This document shows, piece by piece, positions 40,451 to 48,655 of a stretch of 64,000 nucleotides of DNA; position 1 is the first letter of the stretch, and every line of letters begins with the position of its first letter. The stretch covers positions 38,367-102,366 of the forward strand of contig CAJUPN010000007.1 in assembly GCA_910588195.1 (NCBI GenBank), written 5' to 3'. The position numbers were made by a program, and so were the translations under genes. The notes below the pieces were generated by a model. That model saw only the letters and a list, made by a program, of their open reading frames with translations. It had not been told where the DNA came from and made no database searches. The DNA comes from an uncultured Bacilli bacterium (lineage in GTDB: Bacteria; Bacillota_I; Bacilli_A; RF39; UBA660).

Positions 40451-41073
40451 TATTTAAGCGCCTCCTCTATATAGTTAACTGTATCGCAGTCACAAACAAT
40501 TACATCTGCGTTAACGATATCGTAAACATTTAATTCATCAGCCATAATAACTGCTGTTGTTCCTAAATTTCTAGTTGCTAAATATAACTTTTCAGCATCA
40601 TGACTAGATACAAATAATACTTTTCCTTCTAGTTTTAATGTTTCAAGTAATTTAATAGCGTCTTTAGTTTTTGTACTAGCTAATTCTAGTGATTCAACTA
40701 CTATAAATTTATTTTCAGCCATTTTATCAGATAAAGCAGTTTTTAAAGCTAATCTTCTTTCTTTTCTATTCATTTTGAATGAATAACTTCTTGGTGTAGG
40801 TCCAAATACTACTCCACCGCCTCTATAGTGAGGTGCACGGATAGTACCTTGTCTTGCATTACCAGTTCCTTTTTGTCTGTAAGGTTTTCTTCCTCCTCCA
40901 GATACGTCAGAACGTCCTTTAGTTGAAGCTGTTCCTTGTCTTAATGAATCCATTTGTAAACGGATTGCTTTTTTTAAGACAATATCATTACCTTCAATTT
41001 TAAATATTTCATCATTAACAGTTATATCTTTTACTTTTGATCCTTTTAAATCAATAACATTTACTTTTGTCAT
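40450..41073 (-). CDS. rplD: 50S ribosomal protein L4
   Basis: A 207-residue tunnel protein; in many bacteria it also represses the S10 operon by binding the leader. It shows RQGTASTKGRSDVSGGGRKP, QKGTGNARQGTIRAPHYRGG, GPTPRSYSFKMNRKERRLAL and NVYDIVNADVIVCD. It is third in the operon. The leader described at 42271-42400 is a candidate target. Confidence 0.97.
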   Translation of the reverse strand: MTKVNVIDLKGSKVKDITVNDEIFKIEGNDIVLKKAIRLQMDSLRQGTASTKGRSDVSGGGRKPYRQKGTGNARQGTIRAPHYRGGGVVFGPTPRSYSFKMNRKERRLALKTALSDKMAENKFIVVESLELASTKTKDAIKLLETLKLEGKVLFVSSHDAEKLYLATRNLGTTAVIMADELNVYDIVNADVIVCDCDTVNYIEEALK

Positions 41074-41101
41074 AAATTAATCTCCTAATCTAACTGTAGA
41101 C

Positions 41102-41938
41102 TTAAGCCTCAGTAGTTTCCTCGATTTCTTCAGTTGAAGTTGTGTTTGATTCTGGATTTTCTTCAACTACTTCTTTTGTTTCTTCTACTTTTTCTTCTGT
41201 TTCAGTCACTTCAGTAGTAGTTTCTTCTGTTTTGATTTCTTCTGAAACCTCATCTACAACTGTTTCTTTAACTTGTTCATTAATGATGATTTCTTTTGGA
41301 TCAACTTTTCCACCTTTTACAGCACTTTTTATTAATACAAGTGATCCTTTAGCTCCTGGAACATTTCCACTAACTAAAATGTAATTATCTTCTACACAAA
41401 CTTCAATTATTTCTAAGTTTTGAATTGTAACAGTTTCTGAACCCATATGTCCAGCTAGCTTTTTACCTTTCAAAACACGCATTGGTCTCATTGTTCCCAT
41501 TGAACCTGGGCGTCTATGATATCTAGAACCATGAGTTTCTGGTCCACGAGATTGCCCATGACGTTTAATAACACCTTGGAAACCTTTTCCTTTTGAAGTA
41601 CCAGTTACATCAACTCTTTCTCCAACTGCGAAGATGTCTGCTGCTATAGTACTTCCTAGAGTATAGTTTTCAGTTGATTCTACTCTAATTTCTTTTAAGA
41701 AGCGCTTAGGAGCAACACCTGCTTTTTTTGCATGACCAATTTCGGCCTTAGTTGCATTTTTTTCTTTCTTGTCAACTGCTGCAATTTGAATTGCACTGTA
41801 ACCATCAGTTTCATTTGTTTTAATTTGAGTGATTACATTTGGTGTAACTTCAACAACAGTGACAGGAATAATTTTTCCATCTTTCGTAAATTTTTCGGTC
41901 ATCCCGATTTTACGACCTAAGATTCCTTTCATTTCCAT
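41102..41938 (-). CDS. rplC: 50S ribosomal protein L3 with long acidic C-terminal extension
   Basis: A 278-residue protein. The start ATG at 41938 (MEMKGILGRKIGMTEKFTKD) is eight bases from GGAGG and is chosen over a GTG 15 bases upstream. The L3 body is complete to about residue 210: TGTSKGKGFQGVIKRHGQSR, HGSRYHRRPGSMGTMRPMRV, GKKLAGHMGSETVTIQNL and NVPGAKGSLVLIKSA. It is followed by about 60 extra residues rich in Glu and Thr (SEEIKTEETTTEVTETEEKV). Ordinary L3 ends near 206-210. The tail is in frame and its codon use looks like its neighbours. Confidence 0.97.
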   Translation of the reverse strand: MEMKGILGRKIGMTEKFTKDGKIIPVTVVEVTPNVITQIKTNETDGYSAIQIAAVDKKEKNATKAEIGHAKKAGVAPKRFLKEIRVESTENYTLGSTIAADIFAVGERVDVTGTSKGKGFQGVIKRHGQSRGPETHGSRYHRRPGSMGTMRPMRVLKGKKLAGHMGSETVTIQNLEIIEVCVEDNYILVSGNVPGAKGSLVLIKSAVKGGKVDPKEIIINEQVKETVVDEVSEEIKTEETTTEVTETEEKVEETKEVVEENPESNTTSTEEIEETTEA

Positions 41939-41964
41939 ATTTTCTTCCTCCACAATATTTTTTA

Positions 41965-42270
41965 TTAAATAGTTTTAATATCAATTTCAACTCCACTTGG
42001 AATATCTAAGTGAGTTAGGGCATCCATAGTTTCTTTGCTAGGATTTTTAATATCAATTAAACGTTTATGAGTACGCATCTCAAATTGTTCACGTGAGTCT
42101 TTGTATTTGTGAACAGCTTTTAAAACTGTAATTTTTTGAACTTCAGTAGGTAGTGGAACAGGTCCAGATACTTCCCCACCAGTTCTTTTAACAGTTTCAA
42201 TTATTCTTGCTACAGCAGTATCAAGAACTCTGTGATCATAAGCTTTTAATCTTATTCTAACTTTTGACAT
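41965..42270 (-). CDS. rpsJ: 30S ribosomal protein S10
   Basis: A 101-residue protein, also the antitermination partner NusE. It begins MSKVRIRLKAYDHRVLDTAV and has RTGGEVSGPVPLPTEVQKIT and REQFEMRTHKRLIDIKNP. It is the first gene of the S10-spc-alpha operon; GGGAGG lies eight bases before the ATG, behind a structured leader and strong promoter. Confidence 0.98.
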   Translation of the reverse strand: MSKVRIRLKAYDHRVLDTAVARIIETVKRTGGEVSGPVPLPTEVQKITVLKAVHKYKDSREQFEMRTHKRLIDIKNPSKETMDALTHLDIPSGVEIDIKTI

Positions 42271-42400
42271 TTACATGTCCTCCCTTCGTCTATATCTTGT
42301 ATAAACATAGCTCCGTAACAAATTAACCTGATTTTCACTAGTTCTATGCAACTCTTCCTAGTGTGTCAGCAACCTTGCACATCTCAGCCAGTTAAACTAT
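42271..42400 (-). promoter_or_regulatory. Structured 5-prime leader of the S10 operon (candidate autoregulatory RNA)
   Basis: The transcript from about 42399 has a leader of roughly 130 nt. Visible stems on the minus strand are CACTAG/CTAGTG (42336-42341 with 42358-42363, 16-base loop) and GTTTATA/TATAGAC (42288-42306, five-base loop, one U-G pair). The latter is close to the rpsJ ribosome site. The section GTTAATTTGTTACGGAGC is unusually GC-bearing for this genome and reads like Firmicutes rpsJ leaders. L4 or another ribosomal protein may bind it; that is inference. Confidence 0.55.
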
Positions 42401-42405
42401 CAATG

Positions 42406-42434
42406 ATTATACATTAGATTATATTTAAATGCAA
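42406..42434 (-). promoter_or_regulatory. SigA-type promoter of the S10-spc-alpha operon
   Basis: On the minus strand TTGCAT (42429-42434) and TATAAT (42406-42411) are separated by exactly 17 bases. Transcription would start near 42399. It is the best promoter match I found in the window and lies where the operon needs one. Confidence 0.85.
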
Positions 42435-42549
42435 GTATTTTTTGCCAGTTTTTACGATTTTTTTGCTGACAATAAAAAATCAACAATTTGTAAAATGTTC
42501 ATGCCCTATTATAATTAATCTATGATATAATGAATATAGGTGAATTAGT

Positions 42550-43488
42550 ATGAAATTAAACGTTATTGTACCATTATATAATGAGGAAGGAAATATAGAT
42601 GCTCTTTTCAAATCTTTATCTGCTTCTTTAAAAAGTGTTAAATATACAATTACTTTTATTGATGATGGTTCAACTGATAATTCATATAATATTTTAAGTG
42701 CTATTTATTCTAAAAACAAAAGTATTGTAAGGGTTATAAGATTTTCAAGAAATTTTGGTAAAGAAGCTGCTATGCTAGCTGGACTTAATGTTTCTAAAGC
42801 TCAGTATACTTGTATTATCGATGCTGATTTACAACAAGATCCTAAATACATAATGGATATGATGAAGTTTTTAGATGAAAACACTGACTATGATGAAGTA
42901 GCTATGGTCAATGATTATGCTAAAGAAAAAGCTTCTCAAAAATTTTTAAAGAAAACTTTTTATAGTATTATGGAACAAACGACAGGTCAAAAAGTCCAGT
43001 CAGGAGCAAGTGATTTCCGTTTAATGCGTAGTGGTGTTGTAGATGCACTACTAAGTATTCAAGAAGTTAATAGATTTTCTAAAGGTCTTTTCTCTTGGGT
43101 AGGATTTAATACCTATTACATGAGTTATTCTGCAAATAAAAGATTTTCTGGAGCTTCTAAATTCAATTTTAGAAAACAAGTTTCTTATGCTAAAGAAGGT
43201 CTTATTAGTTTTTCTACTAAACCTTTAAAAATAGCAACAATTTTAGGAACTTTAATTTCCAGTGCTGCTTTCTTATATTTTATAGTTGTATTACTACAAA
43301 CTTTAATTTATGGTAAAGATATCCCTGGGTATGCTTCTTTAATGTGTGTAATTCTTTTCCTTGGTGGTATTCAATTAATTGTTCTAGGTATAATAGGCGA
43401 ATATATAGCTAAGACTTATTTAGAAGTAAAAAGAAGACCTATATATATAACGAAAGAAAAATTAGGCTTTGATGATGATATATTATAA
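42550..43488 (+). CDS. Glycosyltransferase family 2, GtrB/DPM1-like, with two C-terminal membrane helices
   Basis: A 312-residue enzyme expected to move a sugar from a nucleotide donor to undecaprenyl phosphate on the inner face of the membrane. The GT-A domain shows VIVPLYNEEGNIDALFKSL, TFIDDGSTDNSY, RNFGKEAAMLAGL and the metal motif DADLQQDP. A later block is SGASDFRLM and NRFSKGLFSWVGF. Two membrane helices (ILGTLISSAAFLYFIVVLL, LMCVILFLGGIQLIVLGII) anchor it. It diverges from rpsJ with TTGTAA/TATAAT boxes 16 bases apart upstream (about 42490-42517). The acceptor is unknown. Confidence 0.9.
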   Translation: MKLNVIVPLYNEEGNIDALFKSLSASLKSVKYTITFIDDGSTDNSYNILSAIYSKNKSIVRVIRFSRNFGKEAAMLAGLNVSKAQYTCIIDADLQQDPKYIMDMMKFLDENTDYDEVAMVNDYAKEKASQKFLKKTFYSIMEQTTGQKVQSGASDFRLMRSGVVDALLSIQEVNRFSKGLFSWVGFNTYYMSYSANKRFSGASKFNFRKQVSYAKEGLISFSTKPLKIATILGTLISSAAFLYFIVVLLQTLIYGKDIPGYASLMCVILFLGGIQLIVLGIIGEYIAKTYLEVKRRPIYITKEKLGFDDDIL

Positions 43489-43517
43489 AAAACAACTTAA
43501 ATAAGTTGTTTTTTTAG
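43486..43517. terminator. Bidirectional terminator between glycosyltransferase and SDR genes
   Basis: AACAACTTA and TAAGTTGTT (43491-43510) pair. A-rich and T-rich flanks lie on opposite sides, so it works for both converging genes. Confidence 0.8.
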
Positions 43518-44248
43518 TATCCTCCATCAATTTTAATAACTTCGCCATTTATGTAAGAACAATCGTCACTAGCTAAGAAGCAAACTAAGTTTGCTACTTC
43601 AGCCGGCTCGGCAAATCTTTTTAAATAAATTTTTTCTGTTTCCTCTTTAATTAGCTTTATTGGTAAATCTTGATTCATCTCAGTATTTATCCACCCTGGA
43701 GCAATGGCGTTAACTAAGACATATGGAGCATATTCTAACGCAAAATTGTGAGTTAAAGAAATTATAGCAGCTTTTGATGCATCATAATCAATGCTTGTTG
43801 GGAAAAAAGCATTGATTCCATTAGTCGATGAAATGTTAATAATTTTCCCTTTTTTATTTGTATACATAAACTTCCCAAAATATTTACTCATTAGATACGT
43901 CGATGTAACATTATTTGTTAAGATATGATTAAATTCATCAGTTGATTTATATTCAATTTCAATGTCTTCAACAAGAGCGGCATTATTAATTAAAACATCA
44001 ACTCTGCCAAATTTTTGTTTTACAACTGACAAAAATCTTTTTACTTCTGATTCTTTTGAAACATCAGCCATAACTCCTAAAGCTTCAACATCATAATTAT
44101 CATTAATATTTTTTACAACGTTTAATACTTCATCTTCTGAAACAAAGTCATTTATTACAACGTTATATCCTCTTCTTGCAAGTGCATTAGCTATACTAGC
44201 TCCTAAGCCTCTTCTAGATCCTGTAATTACAGCTACTTTTCTTTCCAT
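43514..44248 (-). CDS. Short-chain dehydrogenase/reductase (FabG-like)
   Basis: A 244-residue NAD(P)-dependent oxidoreductase. It has the cofactor loop TGSRRGLGASIA, VLINNAALVEDI, the catalytic serine in IINISSTNGIN, the Tyr-Lys pair DYDASKAAII, and the closing PAEVANLVCFLASDDCSYIN with GEVIKIDGGY. The family includes 3-oxoacyl-ACP reductase, but no other fatty-acid genes are near, so the substrate is open. It is a single-gene unit with a weak ribosome site (GGGATG). Confidence 0.88.
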   Translation of the reverse strand: MERKVAVITGSRRGLGASIANALARRGYNVVINDFVSEDEVLNVVKNINDNYDVEALGVMADVSKESEVKRFLSVVKQKFGRVDVLINNAALVEDIEIEYKSTDEFNHILTNNVTSTYLMSKYFGKFMYTNKKGKIINISSTNGINAFFPTSIDYDASKAAIISLTHNFALEYAPYVLVNAIAPGWINTEMNQDLPIKLIKEETEKIYLKRFAEPAEVANLVCFLASDDCSYINGEVIKIDGGY

Positions 44249-44356
44249 ACATCCACATCCCTTAATTTAATTTTAACACATTTTTTATAATCTATATTTA
44301 AAATGCGTTTTTTATTAGTAAAGTAAATGTTACTAATTAATGGTAAATGGATTTTT

Positions 44357-44584
44357 TTAAGTGTTTTTTAGTTCTTCTTTAATTATTATTATTGCTTCTT
44401 CATAAATTAATATTGCTGATTTCTCTTCAATATTTAAACTTGATATTAATTCTTTAATTATTTTATCTTTACTTCTTTTACTTATAAAGAAATTGTCATC
44501 AAGTATGTTTACTATTTTTATAGCATATTCTATATCGCAACAAAGATGTTCACTGATTTTCTTTATATAACTGTTTTTATTCAT
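44357..44584 (-). CDS. Small helical protein coupled to the XRE-membrane regulator
   Basis: A 75-residue all-helical soluble protein (SYIKKISEHLCCDIEYAIKI, IEEKSAILIYEEAIIIIKEE). The ATG at 44584 overlaps the 3-prime end of the regulator by 8 bp and is preferred over a frame starting at 44596. It is probably co-translated with the regulator and may interact with it. No family recognised. Confidence 0.55.
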   Translation of the reverse strand: MNKNSYIKKISEHLCCDIEYAIKIVNILDDNFFISKRSKDKIIKELISSLNIEEKSAILIYEEAIIIIKEELKNT

Positions 44585-45488
44585 CACTTTCTCCATACAT
44601 TACGGAGTTTGTAGAATTTTGCATGTAATAACCATATTCAAATATGTAAGATAAACTATACAAGAAAAGTATTTGAAATAAGTCAAACATCTCAAATTCA
44701 AAACTTGGACTATAGCTAATTAACGATTCAGAAATAGCTCCACCAATATTAATAACAATAATAGCAGCAATCATAAGATGAGCCATATTTTTGATGAAAT
44801 TCACATTGTCTAATGTAAAAGGAGTTTCTCCTTTATATATATTGTCAAATAGTTTATAAAGATAACTAAGTACTTTATATAGAATTATTGCATAAATAAT
44901 TATCCCTATTAAGCTAATACAAACATAACCAACTACAGTATATTTATTATTATCATTTAGAAAATTTTTAACCATAGTTGAACTCAAGCTATCATTTAGA
45001 AAAAATTTATCGCCCTTATATTTAAACTCTACTTTATTTTCTTCCTCTAGCACTGTGATACTTGCTCCAAAAAGACTAGCTTTATCTTTGTCTATTTTTA
45101 AATAAAACGAAGCTATAGAACTAAGAACTAATGTAAAGCATGTAATTACTATCCCAAGTATTAAAAATACTCTAGCAATACTTGATATGGCCATTATAAT
45201 TTTACTTAACATTTTGACCTTATCTTGTTTATCTTTTTTTAATAATACTATTTTTTCCAATGTATATTCATCTAATGAATCGATGTCGATAATAGAATCA
45301 TTTACAAGATCGTTAATCTGGCATTTAAATATTTTGCATAATTCTAGCAAATTATTCATTTCAGGATAAGCATCTCCTGTTTCCCATTTTGAAACACTTT
45401 GTCTGGATACTCTCACCTTTTCCGCTAGTTCTTCTTGAGATAAATTTTTCTTCTTTCGCATCTTTTTCAAATTATCTCCAAATTTCAT
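44577..45488 (-). CDS. XRE-family HTH regulator fused to DUF2975-like membrane domain
   Basis: A 303-residue protein. Residues 1-60 are a classic XRE helix-turn-helix (NLKKMRKKKNLSQEELAEKV, SRQSVSKWETGDAYPEMNNL). The rest has four membrane helices with an extracellular loop: ISSIARVFLILGIVITCFTL, VGYVCISLIGIIIYAIILYK, IAAIIVINIGGAISESLI and FDLFQILFLYSLSYIFEYGY. The arrangement LYKLFDNIYKGETPFTLDNV is typical of DUF2975. Such fusions are membrane-bound one-component regulators. The signal and targets are unknown. It is coupled to the 75-residue gene downstream. Confidence 0.78.
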   Translation of the reverse strand: MKFGDNLKKMRKKKNLSQEELAEKVRVSRQSVSKWETGDAYPEMNNLLELCKIFKCQINDLVNDSIIDIDSLDEYTLEKIVLLKKDKQDKVKMLSKIIMAISSIARVFLILGIVITCFTLVLSSIASFYLKIDKDKASLFGASITVLEEENKVEFKYKGDKFFLNDSLSSTMVKNFLNDNNKYTVVGYVCISLIGIIIYAIILYKVLSYLYKLFDNIYKGETPFTLDNVNFIKNMAHLMIAAIIVINIGGAISESLISYSPSFEFEMFDLFQILFLYSLSYIFEYGYYMQNSTNSVMYGESDE

Positions 45489-45561
45489 AAAATCATTCCC
45501 TTCATGTTTAAAAATTTTATTAAAGCAACAACTTTTTTACTATCAACTTTCAGTTGCATAA

Positions 45562-45586
45562 AAGAAAAAAAGCCAATAAGGCTTAT
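45562..45586 (-). terminator. Intrinsic terminator of the 138-residue gene
   Basis: On the minus strand AAGCC/GGCTT (45570-45584) forms a short stem, followed by TTTTTTTC. Confidence 0.7.
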
Positions 45587-45594
45587 ACTTTTTT

Positions 45595-46011
45595 TTAAAG
45601 ATCAAATAGATTTTTTAAACTATTATTAGTCTTATAAATTTTATTCTTAATTTTTTCCGGAATGAACACGCTGATGTAATCATTACTTTCATATATGGTT
45701 ATCTCGGCAAATGAATCTGAGTCTTCATCTGTATATAATTTCAATAAGTATTTCTTTTCATCACCATTAAGTCCGTTGCTGGCACTCCATTTGTCATATG
45801 AAAGCTTTTCAACTATATCTTGTGTATATTTACGATCATAAGTATTAATAAGTATTTTACTCTTATAATCATAAAGTTTAATAATTTTAGTATTATCTAA
45901 AGCAACTCTTATTTCATCAATATGCTCACTGCTTTTATTTAAAATAATCGATATAATTAAAACAATTAATACTAAAACTGCAAGTATTTTTATAATCAAA
46001 CTTTTTTTCAT
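45595..46011 (-). CDS. Hypothetical single-pass membrane protein
   Basis: A 138-residue protein with an N-terminal membrane anchor (IIKILAVLVLIVLIISIIL) and a small extracellular alpha/beta domain (VALDNTKIIKLYDYKSKI, LKLYTDEDSDSFAEITIYES, DYISVFIPEKI). No lipobox cysteine. CGGAGG precedes the ATG at about eight bases. It is a single-gene unit with its own terminator. Family unknown. Confidence 0.6.
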   Translation of the reverse strand: MKKSLIIKILAVLVLIVLIISIILNKSSEHIDEIRVALDNTKIIKLYDYKSKILINTYDRKYTQDIVEKLSYDKWSASNGLNGDEKKYLLKLYTDEDSDSFAEITIYESNDYISVFIPEKIKNKIYKTNNSLKNLFDL

Positions 46012-46098
46012 AAGTACATCCTCCGTTTTGTTAAGCTTATTATATCACAGATTATTTCAAAGTATATTTTTATTTAATCTTATATTTTTTCAGTAGGT

Positions 46099-46929
46099 CT
46101 ATTTCTTATTTTTCTTTTCTTGCACTAACTTGCTATGATAAAAATAATTTTTATATTGTATGTTATTTTTTTCACAGTAATCATTTATTTCTCTACCTAG
46201 ATTTTCCCAGTAAGTAAGGTCATTATTTAGATAAATATTAAGGTAATCAGAATAGTATTTAGAATATTTGTTTTTTATGTAAGTCAAAATATCTTTTTTA
46301 TAAGATCCTCGTAGATTTAGATTTTCAAACCAATACTCATCAACAAAACTTTGAGATTCTTCTATTATTTTTTTAAAATCTGTAATATAAGGAAACATTG
46401 GGGACATAAATAGTATTGTTCTTATTCCATTTTCATGCAACTCTTTTAACGTTTCAAGTCTATCTTGAATGCTACTTGCTTTATCCATATCATTTTTAAA
46501 TGATTCGTCTAAAGTGTTAATTGATAAAGAGACTTCTACGTTAGACATTTTTTTCAAGAGATCAATGTCTCTTATAATTAATTTGGATTTTGTAGAAATA
46601 CTTAAAAAGCAATCACACTTGACTAATTCTTCTAATATCTTCCTAGTTATTTTATATTCACTTTCAAATTCATTGTAACAATCAGTAACTGAAGAAAGAA
46701 ATACTCTTTTTCCCTTCAATTTATTTATATCAATTCTTTTATTACATTGTTTTACATCAATAAAAGTGCCCCATTCTTCCTCAGTATGATTGGTAAATCT
46801 TTTCATAAATGAAGCATAACAATATTTACACCCATGGGGACAGCCTACATATGGATTAATCACATAGTCACTAGCAGGTAAATTGGATTTTGTCACATAA
46901 TCTTTTGTTTCTATTATTTTAACATTCAT
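46099..46929 (-). CDS. Radical SAM protein of the SplB-like group
   Basis: A 276-residue protein. The [4Fe-4S] cluster motif is seen as CPHGCKYCYASFMKRF near residue 30, preceded by PASDYVINPYVG as in SPL-like radical SAM enzymes. The barrel segments include GKRVFLSSVTDCYNEFES, CDCFLSISTKSKLIIRDIDL and VEVSLSINTLDE. It lacks the extra C-terminal cysteine region expected of a true spore photoproduct lyase, and no sporulation genes are near, so its substrate is open. Confidence 0.8.
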   Translation of the reverse strand: MNVKIIETKDYVTKSNLPASDYVINPYVGCPHGCKYCYASFMKRFTNHTEEEWGTFIDVKQCNKRIDINKLKGKRVFLSSVTDCYNEFESEYKITRKILEELVKCDCFLSISTKSKLIIRDIDLLKKMSNVEVSLSINTLDESFKNDMDKASSIQDRLETLKELHENGIRTILFMSPMFPYITDFKKIIEESQSFVDEYWFENLNLRGSYKKDILTYIKNKYSKYYSDYLNIYLNNDLTYWENLGREINDYCEKNNIQYKNYFYHSKLVQEKKNKK

Positions 46930-46981
46930 ATTATCATTTCCCTTATACTAGGATAATATCATACATTTGTTCTTATAGCAA

Positions 46982-47004
46982 TAAAAAACATCCATTTGGA
47001 TGTT
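46982..47004 (-). terminator. Intrinsic terminator of the 245-residue gene
   Basis: On the minus strand AACATCCA/TGGATGTT (46987-47004) is followed by TTTTAT. Confidence 0.75.
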
Positions 47005-47741
47005 TATGCAACTTTCATTATACTAGTTTCTTCATTTCCTTTTATAGGAATATATTCTGCTAGCATATCTTGTTCTCTTAATCTGTTAATAAAGTTTTCT
47101 ACTTTACCATTATTTTCTGAAACAAATTGTAAGCTTATATTACCATCAGCCAATTTTTTAGCTGATATTGTGTTAGGTCTACTAGTAATATATTCTAATT
47201 TTGATGAATAAAAAGCTTTCTGACGAAGATATTCTAAATACGAAGCTTCACTTCTCATATTTTCAAACATTACTTCTATTTCTGCTAATGTATCTATTGA
47301 ATCTGTAAATTTAGAATCAACATAGCCATATTCGTCAACAATACCTTCGTTAATGCTAGTTATTGATATGTTAGGATCATAACCAATTGTATTGTCTTCT
47401 AATCTAGGGTACCCAACCTCAGGATAATTAATTTTTTTTCGATCAAATCCTTCTTTTTTTATAAAGTTTACTGAGGCAATATAACATCTTTCTCCATTAG
47501 AGAATAATACTTCATCATTACCTATTTCAAAAGGATCATATAACATCCATCCAAGTTCATGCAAGCAAAACTCAAAAGAAGCCGAAAATCTTGTAATATT
47601 TTTTTTGTATTTTTCGTATTTCTTTTTTAACTCTTCGCTTTTTTCAATTGCTGTTTTAACAATAGTATCACATAAGCCTTCAATCTCATAAAAAGGCAGT
47701 TCGTGAAAATTCAATTTACTATCAAATACACCTGTCTTCAT
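47004..47741 (-). CDS. Hypothetical cytosolic protein
   Basis: A 245-residue protein without signal peptide or membrane segment. The first third is helical and charged (CDTIVKTAIEKSEELKKKYE). A central part reads FCLHELGWMLYDPFEIGNDE and NYPEVGYPRLEDNTIGYDPN, and the end is alpha/beta (AKKLADGNISLQFVSENNGK). TAGGTGAT precedes the ATG. I do not recognise a family. It is flanked by terminators on both sides. Confidence 0.55.
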   Translation of the reverse strand: MKTGVFDSKLNFHELPFYEIEGLCDTIVKTAIEKSEELKKKYEKYKKNITRFSASFEFCLHELGWMLYDPFEIGNDEVLFSNGERCYIASVNFIKKEGFDRKKINYPEVGYPRLEDNTIGYDPNISITSINEGIVDEYGYVDSKFTDSIDTLAEIEVMFENMRSEASYLEYLRQKAFYSSKLEYITSRPNTISAKKLADGNISLQFVSENNGKVENFINRLREQDMLAEYIPIKGNEETSIMKVA

Positions 47742-47783
47742 ATTATCACCTACTATAATAAATTATAGCACATTTTTTTATAA

Positions 47784-47820
47784 AATAAACAAAATGCTTG
47801 TAAAGTAAACAAGCATTTAA
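47784..47820 (-). terminator. Intrinsic terminator of the glucosaminidase-like gene
   Basis: AAATGCTTGT (47792-47801) pairs with ACAAGCATTT (47809-47818). On the minus strand TTTTGTTTATTTTAT follows. Confidence 0.8.
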
Positions 47821-48554
47821 CTATTCTTTATTTCATCAATATATTTATTAACCTTCATACTCCATGTTGGACTAGCAGCATAGGTCGATGCCATTGTTTC
47901 TGGCGTAGTCATTCCTTTTAAATAATAATTATTATAAATTATTCCTAAGTATCCTTGAATTCCTGCGTCTAAAGTATCATATTTGCTATAAGCCCCACCA
48001 TTACAAGAGTTTCCACCTTTTAAACCACCAATATTATTGCAGGCTGTTGTTAAATATGAGCAAGTCCATTTACAGCCAGTTTCTAATAAAACTATTGCAA
48101 CACTTAGATAGGGATCCATTCCCGTAGACTTAGTATAATTAGCAAAAAAGTACCCTGTATTTTTCAAGTATCCATTTAATGATCTATTTAATTTGTCTGT
48201 AAGTTCAGTAAGTGTTAATCCATCATAAATAATGGAGCCATCTTCTTCAAAAGTTGGAGCAACTTCATAAGGTATATAAGAATCGTAATTTGGATCTGGT
48301 TCAAAATATTCTTCTTCGTCTGAAATAGTCGATATTGTTGTTAATAATTTTGTTGTCTTCTCTGTTGGTTTTATTGTAGCCACTTTGTATTTTGGCTCAT
48401 TGTCAGCTTCATTATAATATTCAATCACATTTTTTATTGGGGCATTTACTTTTGTGTCTTTAAAAAAGCTTGACTTTATTATCGTAAATATTGATAAGCA
48501 TAAGACTAAAGATATGCTAACAATAATGAACTCTTTTTTATATTTAAAAGTCAT
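47817..48554 (-). CDS. Membrane-anchored glucosaminidase-type peptidoglycan hydrolase
   Basis: A 245-residue protein. It has an N-terminal membrane anchor (IIVSISLVLCLSIFTIIKSS), a Thr/Glu-rich spacer, and a C-terminal glucosaminidase-like domain. That domain shows YFFANYTKSTGMDPYLSVAI, the catalytic Glu in VLLETGCKWTC, NNIGGLKGG, and YDTLDAGIQGYLGIIYNNY. Four cysteines around the site may form disulfides. It likely cuts glycan strands during wall growth. Single-gene unit. Confidence 0.82.
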   Translation of the reverse strand: MTFKYKKEFIIVSISLVLCLSIFTIIKSSFFKDTKVNAPIKNVIEYYNEADNEPKYKVATIKPTEKTTKLLTTISTISDEEEYFEPDPNYDSYIPYEVAPTFEEDGSIIYDGLTLTELTDKLNRSLNGYLKNTGYFFANYTKSTGMDPYLSVAIVLLETGCKWTCSYLTTACNNIGGLKGGNSCNGGAYSKYDTLDAGIQGYLGIIYNNYYLKGMTTPETMASTYAASPTWSMKVNKYIDEIKNS

Positions 48555-48630
48555 TTACTAACCTCTATTCTATAAAAGTATTATAACAAAATTATAAAGA
48601 ACATTCAATATATCACTTTAGTTCAAATAT

Positions 48631-48655
48631 AAAAAAAGAAACTTATGAAAGTTTC
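48631..48655 (-). terminator. Intrinsic terminator of the coiled-coil membrane protein gene
   Basis: On the minus strand GAAACTT/AAGTTTC (48638-48655) is followed by TTTTTTTAT. Confidence 0.8.

Noticed and set aside
46099..46929. Spore photoproduct lyase proper
   Set aside because: Only the CxxxCxxC motif and the front segment fit; no sporulation context and no clear extra catalytic cysteine.
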